From NCBI RefSeq assembly GCF_900172335.1, contig NZ_FWFX01000002.1, positions 1 through 64,000 on the forward strand: a stretch of DNA of 64,000 bases, in the 5' to 3' direction. The position numbers were made by a program, and so were the translations under genes. Source of the DNA: Roseovarius albus (GTDB lineage: Bacteria; Pseudomonadota; Alphaproteobacteria; Rhodobacterales; Rhodobacteraceae). Numbering within the stretch: position 1 is the first letter of the stretch; every line of letters starts with the position of its first letter. The notes under the pieces were generated by a model. It did not search any database. It was given only the letters and a program-made list of their open reading frames with translations, and had not been told where the DNA came from. Positions 33,613 to 42,168 of the stretch are shown here, one piece after another.

Positions 33613-35139
33613 ATGGCGGAGACAACAGCGAGAAAACGGCGACGTGGTGCGCGGGCACCGGTGCAACAATCTGCGCCACCCTTTGTGACCCGCAACATCG
33701 GCCCGCTGAATATCCTTAGCGAGGAGGGCCTGTGCCTGATCGAAGAAAACGCCGACCGGATCCTGCAGGATACCGGCATGGAGTTTCATGACGATCCCGA
33801 GATCCTTCAGATCTTCCGCGACGCGGGCTGCGACGTGCAGGACACCCGCGTGCGGTTCGAGTCGGGCTTTTGCCGCAAGACCATTCAGGCCACCGCGCCA
33901 AAGGAATTCATGCAGCACGCGCGCAATCCGGAAAAATCGGTCAAGATGGGGGGCAATGCCACCGTGCTGTGCCCGTCCTGGGGGCCGCCTTTCGTGCATG
34001 ATCTGGATAAGGGACGACGCTACGCCACCTACGACGATTTCGAGACGCTGGTGAAGCTGCACCAAACTATCCCTTGGCTGCACCATTCCGGCGGTGTGGT
34101 GTGCGAACCTGTCGATTTGCCCGCGAACAAACGCCATCTGGATATGCTCTATGCACACATCCGCTATTCCGACCGCCCTTTCATGGGTGCCTTCATCGGG
34201 GCTGAACGGGCAGGGCACGCCATCGACATGGCCCGGATCGTGTTTGGGGAAGAGTACGTCGCCAACAACCCGGTGCTCTATTGCGTCTCAAACACCAATG
34301 CGCCGCTGGTGATGGACAGCCACATGTCGGGTGCGTTGAAAACTTATGCCCGCGCAGGCCAACCTGTGGCCACCGCCCCTTGGGTATTGGCCGGTGCGAT
34401 GAGCCCCTGCACCGTGGCGGGCACCATGGCGCAAGTATTGGCCGAGGCTTTGGCCTGTTTGACGTTGGCGCAACTGGTGAACCCCGGCGCACCGGTGCTG
34501 ATGGGCAGTTTTGCCTCGACCATGTCAATGCAATCTGGCGCGCCAACCTTTGGTACTCCCGAGGCTGGGCAGATGGTGCTGGCCGCCGGGCAACTGGCGC
34601 GTCGCCTGGGTGTGCCGCTTCATACGGTGGGCACACTGTCTGCCTCCAAGATCCCCGATGCGCAAAGCCAGCAAGAGGCCACCTGGGGCTTGATGATGTC
34701 GATGTTTGCCGGGGCCAACTTGATCAACCACGCCACTGGCTGGCTGGAGGGCGGGCTGGTCACTGGCTTCGAGAAAACCATGATCGATGCCGACCTCTGT
34801 GGCAAACTTGGACGGTTCTTTGAAGGCATCGACCTGAGCGAAAACGCACAGGCGATGGATGCGATCGCCCAGACCGGTCCGGGTCAGCACTTTCTGGGTT
34901 CAGACCACACACAGGCGAATTTCATGACCGCCTTGTTTCGCCCGGAAACCCCCGACAACAATTCGTTCGAGCAATGGCAGGCCGCAGGCTCGCTCGATAC
35001 TGCGCAGCGCGCCAATGCCCTGTGGAAGTCTCATCTTGAGGCTTACGAGGACCCGGGCCTTGATCCGGCCATCGATAAGGCGCTGCAAGATTATATCACC
35101 CGCCGCAAGGCCGAGGCACCGGATCAGGAGTATTTTTGA
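33613..35139 (+). CDS. MttB-superfamily methylamine methyltransferase (non-pyrrolysine)
   Basis: The 508-residue protein belongs to the trimethylamine methyltransferase (MttB) superfamily. There is no in-frame UAG, so it is a non-pyrrolysine member like those that demethylate glycine betaine, proline betaine, carnitine or similar quaternary amines. Recognisable parts are the basic N-terminus, LNILSEEGLCLIEENADRIL, a Gly-rich barrel (SFASTMSMQSGAPTFGTPE) and ANLINHATGWLEGGLV. It would start the pathway by moving a methyl group from the substrate. Normal partners are a corrinoid protein (MtbC-like) and a reactivase; neither is next to it. It overlaps the next start by one base (TGATG). Confidence 0.88.
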   Translation: MAETTARKRRRGARAPVQQSAPPFVTRNIGPLNILSEEGLCLIEENADRILQDTGMEFHDDPEILQIFRDAGCDVQDTRVRFESGFCRKTIQATAPKEFMQHARNPEKSVKMGGNATVLCPSWGPPFVHDLDKGRRYATYDDFETLVKLHQTIPWLHHSGGVVCEPVDLPANKRHLDMLYAHIRYSDRPFMGAFIGAERAGHAIDMARIVFGEEYVANNPVLYCVSNTNAPLVMDSHMSGALKTYARAGQPVATAPWVLAGAMSPCTVAGTMAQVLAEALACLTLAQLVNPGAPVLMGSFASTMSMQSGAPTFGTPEAGQMVLAAGQLARRLGVPLHTVGTLSASKIPDAQSQQEATWGLMMSMFAGANLINHATGWLEGGLVTGFEKTMIDADLCGKLGRFFEGIDLSENAQAMDAIAQTGPGQHFLGSDHTQANFMTALFRPETPDNNSFEQWQAAGSLDTAQRANALWKSHLEAYEDPGLDPAIDKALQDYITRRKAEAPDQEYF

Positions 35140-37538
35140 TGGGGCGTACAGTGATCATCGGCGGTGGCGCCATCGGACTGAGCCTTGCCTACCATCTGGC
35201 CAGACGCGGGGCCAATGATGTGGTGTTGCTGGAACGCAATCAGCTGACCAGTGGAACCAGCTGGCATGCAGCGGGGATTGTCGGACCCCTGCGCGCCACG
35301 CCGAACATGACCCAACTGGCGATGTACGCAGTGGAGCTTTTCCCCAAGCTGGAAGCCGAGACCGGCATGAGCACCGGCTACAAACGTACGGGTGGTTGCT
35401 GGCTTGCCCGTCGCCCCGAACGGATGGATGAACTCAAGCGCATCGCCTCTCTGGGGCGCCACTTTGGCCTCAATCCTGAAATCGTTGCGCCAGAAGTGGT
35501 CGCTGAAGCCGTACCCGGCTTAAATATATCTGAACACGCGGGCGCCATGGCTATCGCCGAGGATGCCAATGTGAACCCGGTCGATCTGTGTATGGCCTAT
35601 GCCCGCGCGGCCAAGAATGGCGGTGTCGAGATCCGAGAAAACGTGGCTGTCGAGCGGATCCTGACAGAGGGCAACCGTGTCACTGGCGTCGCTCTGGCCG
35701 ATGGCAGTGTGATTGAGGCCGACCAGGTGGCGATCTGCGCGGGGGCCTGGTCCAAACCCTTTGCAGAGACAGCGGGTTTGGCGTTGCCCTTGCAGGCGGT
35801 TGAGCACATGTATGTAGTGACCGAACCGATGCCGGATCTGCCTGATCCGTTCCCGGTGCTGCGGGACATGGACACGGGAATTTACATCAAGGGCGATGCT
35901 GGCAAAATAGTCATCGGTGGGTTTGAGCCCGACGCCAAATGCTGGGATGCCTTCGGCCCCGAAGGCAACCGTCCGTTTCTAGAAATGCCCGAGGATTGGG
36001 ATCAGTTCATGCCGTTCATGGAGGCGGCTCTGGATCTCATGCCAGCGCTGGCCGAGGTCGGCATTCAGCATTTCATGAACGGTCCCGAAAGCTTTACTAA
36101 CGACACCCGCCCCCTGGTGGGTGAGGCCCCGTCGGTGGACGGCTTGTTTGTCGCCGCCGGGATGAATTCGGTTGGCATCATGTCCTCAGCCGGGATTGGC
36201 CGCGCCTTGGCCGATTGGATGGTTGACGGCTCCCCGCCGATGGATTTGTGGGAGGTCGATATCGCCCGCGCTGATCCCGCTGCGGCGGAGCAGGGCCATA
36301 TGGAAGCACGGATGGAAGAGGCCGTGTCCGACCTGATGGGAATGCACTGGCCCTACAAACAACCTAACGCGGGGCGGGGCCTGCGGAAATCCGCGTTGCA
36401 CGATCAATGGGCGGCGAAGGGTGCCGTGTTTGGCCTGACCGGCGGGTGGGAACGCGGGCTTTGGTATGCGCTGAATGAAGAAGAAAAGGCGCTGCCCTAT
36501 TCCGTCGGCGACCAAACCTGGTGGCCCATAGTGGCGCGCGAGGCGGCGGTGATGGAAACCGGAGTGGCGTTGCTGGATTTGTCACCCTTTGGCAAATTTG
36601 ACGTCACTGGTCCTGACGCGCTGACCTTTCTGGAGCAACTTTGCACCGCCAAGATTGACCGGCCGAACGGGCGGGCCATCTATACGTTGGCCCTGAATGT
36701 GACCGGCGGCATTGAGCTCGACGCCACCGTCACACGGTTCTGCACGCAATCCTTCCGTATCACCTCCGGCGCGGCAACCCGCTGGCGCGACATGGCTTTA
36801 TTGCGGCGGCGGTCCAAATATTTTGATGTGGCAATTGCGGATGTCACCGAAAAGGAGGCGGTGATAGGCGTCATGGGTGCAGGATCGCGCGCGTTGCTGA
36901 ACGGTCTGTCATCTGACGACTGGAAGGCGTTTCCCTTCTCAACTTGCCGCGAAGTCGAGGTTGCCTCCGTCAAGTGTCGTGCCACCCGGATGAGCTTTGT
37001 CGGGGAATTGGGCTGGGAGCTGTCAGTTCCAGTGGCAAAGGCGGTCGCGGTGTTTGACGCGCTCACTAACGCAGGCGCAAAGCCATTGGGTCATTACGCG
37101 CTAGATGGCTGCCGGCTGGAGAAGGGGTTCAAACACTGGGGTCATGACTTGGGTCCCGAGGTTACGCCGCTCGAGGCTGGGCTGGGCTTTGCCATCAACT
37201 GGGATAAAGATTTTACCGGCAAACCAGCCCTGCAAGGGGAACGCGACGGAGGCATTGCGCGTCGCTTGTGCTTGTTCGATGTTTCAGGCGACCCGCTTAT
37301 GCTGCACGATGAACTGATCATTGAGGAGGGCCAAGTCGTTGGCCTCACCACCTCTGGCGGGCGAGGTGCGCGCACCGGCAAAACGCTTGCTTTTGGTCTG
37401 ATCGGCGTCGGAGCAAATGAATCACTGGCCGACACATGTGCGCGCAATTTTGAGATAGAAGTGGCCGGAAAACGCTATCCGGCGCAGGCGCTGTTGCAGC
37501 CGCCATTTGATCCGAAATCAGAAAGGATGCGTGGATGA
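35139..37538 (+). CDS. FAD oxidoreductase / GcvT fusion, dimethylglycine-dehydrogenase-like, copy 1
   Basis: The 799-residue protein combines an N-terminal DAO-type FAD domain (GGGAIG at 8-13; residue H43 in SGTSWHAAG is the usual covalent FAD site) with a linker and a C-terminal GcvT domain. The GcvT part includes ARTGKTLAFGLIGVG near the end. Such enzymes oxidise N-methyl groups of dimethylglycine or sarcosine and pass the carbon to tetrahydrofolate. The start overlaps the MttB stop, and the end overlaps copy 2 by 4 bp. Substrate is inferred from context. Confidence 0.88.
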   Translation: MGRTVIIGGGAIGLSLAYHLARRGANDVVLLERNQLTSGTSWHAAGIVGPLRATPNMTQLAMYAVELFPKLEAETGMSTGYKRTGGCWLARRPERMDELKRIASLGRHFGLNPEIVAPEVVAEAVPGLNISEHAGAMAIAEDANVNPVDLCMAYARAAKNGGVEIRENVAVERILTEGNRVTGVALADGSVIEADQVAICAGAWSKPFAETAGLALPLQAVEHMYVVTEPMPDLPDPFPVLRDMDTGIYIKGDAGKIVIGGFEPDAKCWDAFGPEGNRPFLEMPEDWDQFMPFMEAALDLMPALAEVGIQHFMNGPESFTNDTRPLVGEAPSVDGLFVAAGMNSVGIMSSAGIGRALADWMVDGSPPMDLWEVDIARADPAAAEQGHMEARMEEAVSDLMGMHWPYKQPNAGRGLRKSALHDQWAAKGAVFGLTGGWERGLWYALNEEEKALPYSVGDQTWWPIVAREAAVMETGVALLDLSPFGKFDVTGPDALTFLEQLCTAKIDRPNGRAIYTLALNVTGGIELDATVTRFCTQSFRITSGAATRWRDMALLRRRSKYFDVAIADVTEKEAVIGVMGAGSRALLNGLSSDDWKAFPFSTCREVEVASVKCRATRMSFVGELGWELSVPVAKAVAVFDALTNAGAKPLGHYALDGCRLEKGFKHWGHDLGPEVTPLEAGLGFAINWDKDFTGKPALQGERDGGIARRLCLFDVSGDPLMLHDELIIEEGQVVGLTTSGGRGARTGKTLAFGLIGVGANESLADTCARNFEIEVAGKRYPAQALLQPPFDPKSERMRG

Positions 37539-39934
37539 TCACGGCGCAGGTTGTCATCATTGGGGGTGGGGCGATGGGCACCTCGCTGCTCTACCATCTG
37601 GTCAAGGCGGGATGGACTGATGTGGTGCTGGTCGAGAAAAACGATCTGACCCACGGCTCTACCTGGCACGCGGCGGGGCTCTGCACACATTTCGCCCATA
37701 ACCCGACAATTCAGGAACTGCGCGCCACGTCAGTGCGGCTCTATCGTGACATTCTGCCCGAAGAAACCGGCCATAGCTGTGGTTTCCACCGCTCGGGCGC
37801 GATGCGGATCACTCGCAACCCAGACCGTATGGATGAGTTCGCCCATGTCGCTGGCCTTTCGGAGTTCACCGGCTACCCGCTGGAGGTGCTGACTCCGGAG
37901 CGCATTGCCGAACTGCACCCTCTGACCGAACTCGACGGTCTGCTCGGTGGGATCTATGAGCCGGATGACGGTCATGTCGATCCGACGTTGGCAACAAACG
38001 CCATGGCACAGGTTGCCGTAAGGGGCGGCGGGACGATCAAACGTTACAATCCGGTCAATGCGATCCGCCGTGAAGGGAATGATTGGATCGTCGAAACCGC
38101 TAAAGAAACCTATTGCACCACCCACATTGTGAACGCCGCAGGCACATGGGGTTGGGAAATTGGTCATATGATGGGCCTCAATATCCCTTCGGTCCCAGTG
38201 TTGCACCAATATCTGGTCACCGACACCGTGCCCGAGGTAGCAGATCGCATCGCAGCGGGTCAGCCTGAACTGCCGATGATCCGCGACCCTGAAGAAAGCT
38301 GGTATATCCGGCAGGAACGCGACGGGTTGATCCTTGGTCCCTATGAGAAAGACGCACAGGTTTGGTCCGTCGATGGCGTGCCGCCTGAGTTTGGGGCGGA
38401 CCTGATGCCACCGGATCTGGACCGGGTTGAGCACATCGTCGAGGCCGCGATGAACCGCGTGCCTGCGGTTGGCAATGGCGGCGTGAAGTCGGTAATCAAC
38501 GGACCCATTACCTTTACCCCCGATGCTAACCCGCTGATCGGCCCGGCGCACGGACTGGAGAATGCCTGGCTCTTGACCGGCTCCTCAATGGGCGTGATGG
38601 AGGGTGGCGGTTCTGGCTGGTTCCTCGCACATTGGATGACCCATGGTGCGCCACCGATGGACGCGCTTGCCGTCGATAGCCGCCGGTTTGGGAAATGGGC
38701 GGATCGTGATTACCGGGTTGAAAAGGCAATCGAATGTTTTGGCCTGCAATTTGGCGTGCACTACCCACACGAAGAACGCCCGGCTGGGCGTGGTCTGCGC
38801 TTATCGCCCTTGCACGACCTGATGATCGAGCGTGGCGCTGTGATGGGCGCGGCCTACGGCTGGGAGCGGCCCAATTGGTTTGCGGACACGCCCGATGCGG
38901 TCGCTGATGAAACCTTCCGGCGCGCCAATTGGTTTGCGCCGGTTGCCCGCGAATGCAAGGTGGTGACAGAGACGGCTGCGTTGGCTGACCTTTCCGTGTT
39001 TGCGAAATTCGAAGTCACCGGCCCGGATGCCCGCGCCTTTGTTGAGAGCCTTGGGGCCAATCGCGCCCCAAAGATCGGCCGTGTTGGCTTAACCCACGTT
39101 CTAACACCTGCGGGCGGGGTGAGTTCCGAGTTTACCGTGGCGATGCTGTCGGATGAACATGCCTATTTGACGTCGGCGGCTGCAGCCGAAGAACGCGATT
39201 GGGATTTGCTGCAGGCTCACGCCGCTGGCTATGATGTCCAGCTACATAATACTTGCGAAGAGCTTGCAGTGATTGGCCTGATGGGGCCGAAGTCACGCGA
39301 GATACTGCAATCCCTTTGTGATGACGCCCTTGGCCTGTGGTTGAGCGCGCAACAGATCACCGTCGCGGGCATTCCTGTCCGCGCATTGCGGGTGTCCTAT
39401 GTGGGCGAATTGGGGTGGGAGCTGCATGTCGCCCGTGAGCATGCCGCCGAGCTGTTCCTCGCCCTCGAAGCGACCGGAAAACCCCGTGGCGCGGGGCTCT
39501 ATGGGGCCTATGCTGCCAACGCGATGCGGCTGGAAAAGGGTTATCGCGGTTGGGGAAGTGACCTGACAACGGAGCGCACGCCCGATGAAAGCGGCGTGGG
39601 CTTCCTTGTTCGACCTGAAGGGCGCAGCTTCACCGGTTGCGACGCGCTGCTGGCCCGTCCCAACCCAGAGGCATGGGATATGGTTCTGCTCGATGTAGAG
39701 CCGGGCGAGGTTGATCCTTTCTATGCCCATCCGGTGTATCAAGGCGACTGCGTGGTCGGCGTGGTTACTTCGGGGGCCTATGGCCACCGTACAGGCAAAG
39801 TGCTGGCACTGGCCTATCTGCGCGACGCAACGGCGCGTGACAATTTAAACATTGAAATTCTGGGCAAACGGCGGGCGGCAGAGATCCTGTCCGCGCCACC
39901 GTTTGATCCGCAAAATGAACGACTGAAATCCTGA
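37535..39934 (+). CDS. FAD oxidoreductase / GcvT fusion, dimethylglycine-dehydrogenase-like, copy 2
   Basis: This 799-residue protein has the same architecture and length as copy 1 but a distinct sequence. It opens VVIIGGGAMGTSLLYHLVKAG, with H45 in GSTWHAAG as the likely covalent FAD site, VDPTLATNAMAQ in the FAD domain, and a GcvT end with YGHRTGKVLALAYL. The two copies probably act on successive N-methyl groups (for example dimethyl to monomethyl, then to free amine), which is inference. ATGA overlap with copy 1 shows coupling. Confidence 0.88.
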   Translation: MITAQVVIIGGGAMGTSLLYHLVKAGWTDVVLVEKNDLTHGSTWHAAGLCTHFAHNPTIQELRATSVRLYRDILPEETGHSCGFHRSGAMRITRNPDRMDEFAHVAGLSEFTGYPLEVLTPERIAELHPLTELDGLLGGIYEPDDGHVDPTLATNAMAQVAVRGGGTIKRYNPVNAIRREGNDWIVETAKETYCTTHIVNAAGTWGWEIGHMMGLNIPSVPVLHQYLVTDTVPEVADRIAAGQPELPMIRDPEESWYIRQERDGLILGPYEKDAQVWSVDGVPPEFGADLMPPDLDRVEHIVEAAMNRVPAVGNGGVKSVINGPITFTPDANPLIGPAHGLENAWLLTGSSMGVMEGGGSGWFLAHWMTHGAPPMDALAVDSRRFGKWADRDYRVEKAIECFGLQFGVHYPHEERPAGRGLRLSPLHDLMIERGAVMGAAYGWERPNWFADTPDAVADETFRRANWFAPVARECKVVTETAALADLSVFAKFEVTGPDARAFVESLGANRAPKIGRVGLTHVLTPAGGVSSEFTVAMLSDEHAYLTSAAAAEERDWDLLQAHAAGYDVQLHNTCEELAVIGLMGPKSREILQSLCDDALGLWLSAQQITVAGIPVRALRVSYVGELGWELHVAREHAAELFLALEATGKPRGAGLYGAYAANAMRLEKGYRGWGSDLTTERTPDESGVGFLVRPEGRSFTGCDALLARPNPEAWDMVLLDVEPGEVDPFYAHPVYQGDCVVGVVTSGAYGHRTGKVLALAYLRDATARDNLNIEILGKRRAAEILSAPPFDPQNERLKS

Positions 39935-39949
39935 CGTGAGGGACAAGAC

Positions 39950-41254
39950 ATGACACTGATGACTGATTGGTCAATTGACGCAACCGCCAAGCGGCGGGAT
40001 ACCTACTATGCTGCAAGTCAACGCAAGTTCGTCCCCTTTGCCGAGCCGATGGTCTTCAAGCGTGGCTCGATGCAATACCTGTGGGACGCCGAAGATCGCA
40101 AATATATCGACCTGCTGGGCATGAACGTCTGCATCTCGGTTGGGCACTCGCATCCCAAGGTGGTTGCCGCCGCGATGGAGCAGGCCCAGACCCTGACCCA
40201 CTGCACCACGATGTTCTACCACCCCACACCTGCGCATCTGGCCGAGGAACTGGCCGCTACCATGCCAGCAGGCCCGGAGTGGGTGGTGCACTTCACCAAC
40301 TCGGGATCCGAGGCGGTGGATCTGGCGATGACCATGGCCCGCACCTATACCGGCAATCCCGATCTGTTGGCCTTGCGCACGGCTTACCATGGCCCCACTG
40401 CGGCGGCACAATCGGCGACGGGCATCAGCGGCTGGCGCCATCCCGGCATGCCGGGCAATGTGGCCTTTGTGGCCGAGCCAAACCAGTATCGCGGTATCTT
40501 TGGCGGAAACGCCGGGGCGGAACCGTATCTGGACGAGATTGAGCGCACCATCGCCAGCGCCACCACCGGCCAGATTGCGGGTATGCTGATCGAATCCGTT
40601 CAAGGCTACGGCGGTATCATCGAAATGCCCAAGGGCTATATGTCCGGTGCGGCCGAACGTGTGCGCGCAGCGGGGGGGCTGTACATTGCTGACGAAGTCC
40701 AATCCGGCTTTGGTCGCACAGGGGATCATATGTGGGGCTTTGAGGCGGATGGCGTCATCCCAGACATCGTGGTTATGGCCAAGGGCATCGGCAACGGCTT
40801 CCCGCTGGGCGCGGTGGTTGCGCGCAAAGAGGTGGCTGCCCCGATGGCCGAAAAGTTCATGTTCCACACCTATGGCGCCAACCCAACCAGCTGTGCTGCT
40901 GGCCGTGCCGTTTTGCAGGTCATTCGCGATGACAAAGTCCGCGAAAACGCGCAAGCGGTAGGTGGGGCGTTGCTGGAACGCCTCAAGGGCCTCAAGGAAA
41001 AGCACGGCGTCATCGGCGATGTGCGCGGCCGTGGCCTGATGCTAGCAATTGAGATGGTCAAAGACCGCAAAACCAAAGAGCCTGACCGCGAGACAACCTC
41101 TGCTGTTTTCGAACAATGTCGCACGCAGGGGTTGATTTTATCGAAATCAGGCCCATATCAATCATGCCTGCGAATGGTTCCGCCGATGTGTTTGTCGATG
41201 GAAGACGTTGATCAGGTAGCGGATGGGCTGGACAGGGCCTTTTCAGATCTTTGA
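39950..41254 (+). CDS. Class III PLP aminotransferase
   Basis: The 434-residue enzyme has the class III pattern: YLWDAEDRKYIDLLGMNVCISVGHSHPKV (two adjacent blocks), FTNSGSEAVDLAMTMAR, YGGIIEMPKGYMSGAAERV, DEVQSGFGRTGDHMW, and the PLP lysine in VVMAKGIGNGFPLGAVV. Relatives include alanine-glyoxylate and beta-alanine/GABA aminotransferases. As the last gene of the operon it probably removes the amino group left after demethylation. It follows copy 2 after 15 bp. Confidence 0.87.
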   Translation: MTLMTDWSIDATAKRRDTYYAASQRKFVPFAEPMVFKRGSMQYLWDAEDRKYIDLLGMNVCISVGHSHPKVVAAAMEQAQTLTHCTTMFYHPTPAHLAEELAATMPAGPEWVVHFTNSGSEAVDLAMTMARTYTGNPDLLALRTAYHGPTAAAQSATGISGWRHPGMPGNVAFVAEPNQYRGIFGGNAGAEPYLDEIERTIASATTGQIAGMLIESVQGYGGIIEMPKGYMSGAAERVRAAGGLYIADEVQSGFGRTGDHMWGFEADGVIPDIVVMAKGIGNGFPLGAVVARKEVAAPMAEKFMFHTYGANPTSCAAGRAVLQVIRDDKVRENAQAVGGALLERLKGLKEKHGVIGDVRGRGLMLAIEMVKDRKTKEPDRETTSAVFEQCRTQGLILSKSGPYQSCLRMVPPMCLSMEDVDQVADGLDRAFSDL

Positions 41255-41359
41255 CGCCACAAAGCGCAGCATAGATTTATTCCGTTTTTCCAAAATCTGA
41301 CACAAGCATGACTTGTACATGACATCTTTGGATGGGTATGGAGCATGTGTGAATGTTTA

Positions 41360-41397
41360 ATGGTTGTGCCCGGCATATCCTGCATGGTTGTGCCGGG
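41360..41397 (+). repeat. Direct repeat ATGGTTGTGCC before the YqiJ-like gene
   Basis: ATGGTTGTGCCCGG at 41360-41373 and ATGGTTGTGCCGGG at 41384-41397 share 11 identical starting bases and lie 24 bp apart, 17 bp before the start of the gene at 41414. It may be a regulator site. Confidence 0.35.
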
Positions 41398-41413
41398 GCC
41401 AAGGGGGATATGT

Positions 41414-42145
41414 ATGGATCTATTGTTGGAACCGGGGTTGAAACCTTTCGTGTTTTTCGGCGTTCTGGTGATCGGTTTTCTATTGCTCGAAGTACTGTTG
41501 ATGTCCATCGGCGTCGATACACAGATTAGCGGTGATTCGGATGCAGATTTCGATCTGGACGTGGACTTTGACGCGGATCTGGATGCCGATTTTGATGTCG
41601 ACACAGATACAGAGTTGGGAACCGACATCGACTTCAATATCGATCCAGACATTGATGCCGAAGCGGGCGTCAAACCCCGGCTTGAAACAAGCGGTGGCTT
41701 CTTTGATCTGATCGGGTTGCGCAAGCTACCCCTGACCGTCTGGTTGGCGCTGTTCTCCGCTTTCTTCGCAGGCATCGGCCTGTCTGGCCAAACTCTGATG
41801 TCGGTCCTGACGGGCACGGTCCTGCCAGCCATACTGGCGGCATTGATTGTATTGCCTGTGGCGCTGTTCTTTACCCGATACTGTGCCGAGGCCGTGGCCA
41901 ACTGGGTGCCGCGCGTTGAAACGACCGCGATTTCCGAGCGCAGCTATGGTCGCCGCAAAGGTGTGATCACCGTTGGCTCCGCCCGTCGTGACCAACCCGC
42001 GCAGGTCCGGTTCACCGATGCGCATGGCAACCTGCACTATGTCATGGCAGAACCCCTGTCAGATGACGACACTTTGCCCGAAGGGACAGAGGTGCTGATC
42101 CTGCGCCGCCGTCAAGGCGATCTGAAACTTGTCCGCATTTCATAA
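41414..42145 (+). CDS. YqiJ-like inner-membrane protein with an Asp-rich repeat
   Basis: The 243-residue protein has an N-terminal membrane helix (about 10-30), then a striking alternating aspartate stretch (residues about 38-85: DADFDLDVDFDADLDADFD and continuing). Two more helices and a C-terminal OB-fold domain (ERSYGRRKGVITVGSARRD onward) follow. It resembles YqiJ/NfeD partners of flotillins, and the next gene is a flotillin. The ATG at 41414 follows AAGGGGG; the 41345 start was rejected. The Asp repeat could bind calcium outside the membrane; this is inference. Confidence 0.8.
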   Translation: MDLLLEPGLKPFVFFGVLVIGFLLLEVLLMSIGVDTQISGDSDADFDLDVDFDADLDADFDVDTDTELGTDIDFNIDPDIDAEAGVKPRLETSGGFFDLIGLRKLPLTVWLALFSAFFAGIGLSGQTLMSVLTGTVLPAILAALIVLPVALFFTRYCAEAVANWVPRVETTAISERSYGRRKGVITVGSARRDQPAQVRFTDAHGNLHYVMAEPLSDDDTLPEGTEVLILRRRQGDLKLVRIS

Positions 42146-42168
42146 CAAATATTGAAAGGAAAAACTGA

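Noticed and set aside
39971..41005. 344-codon minus-strand frame opposite the class III aminotransferase
   Set aside because: Shadow; the sense strand has all aminotransferase motifs.
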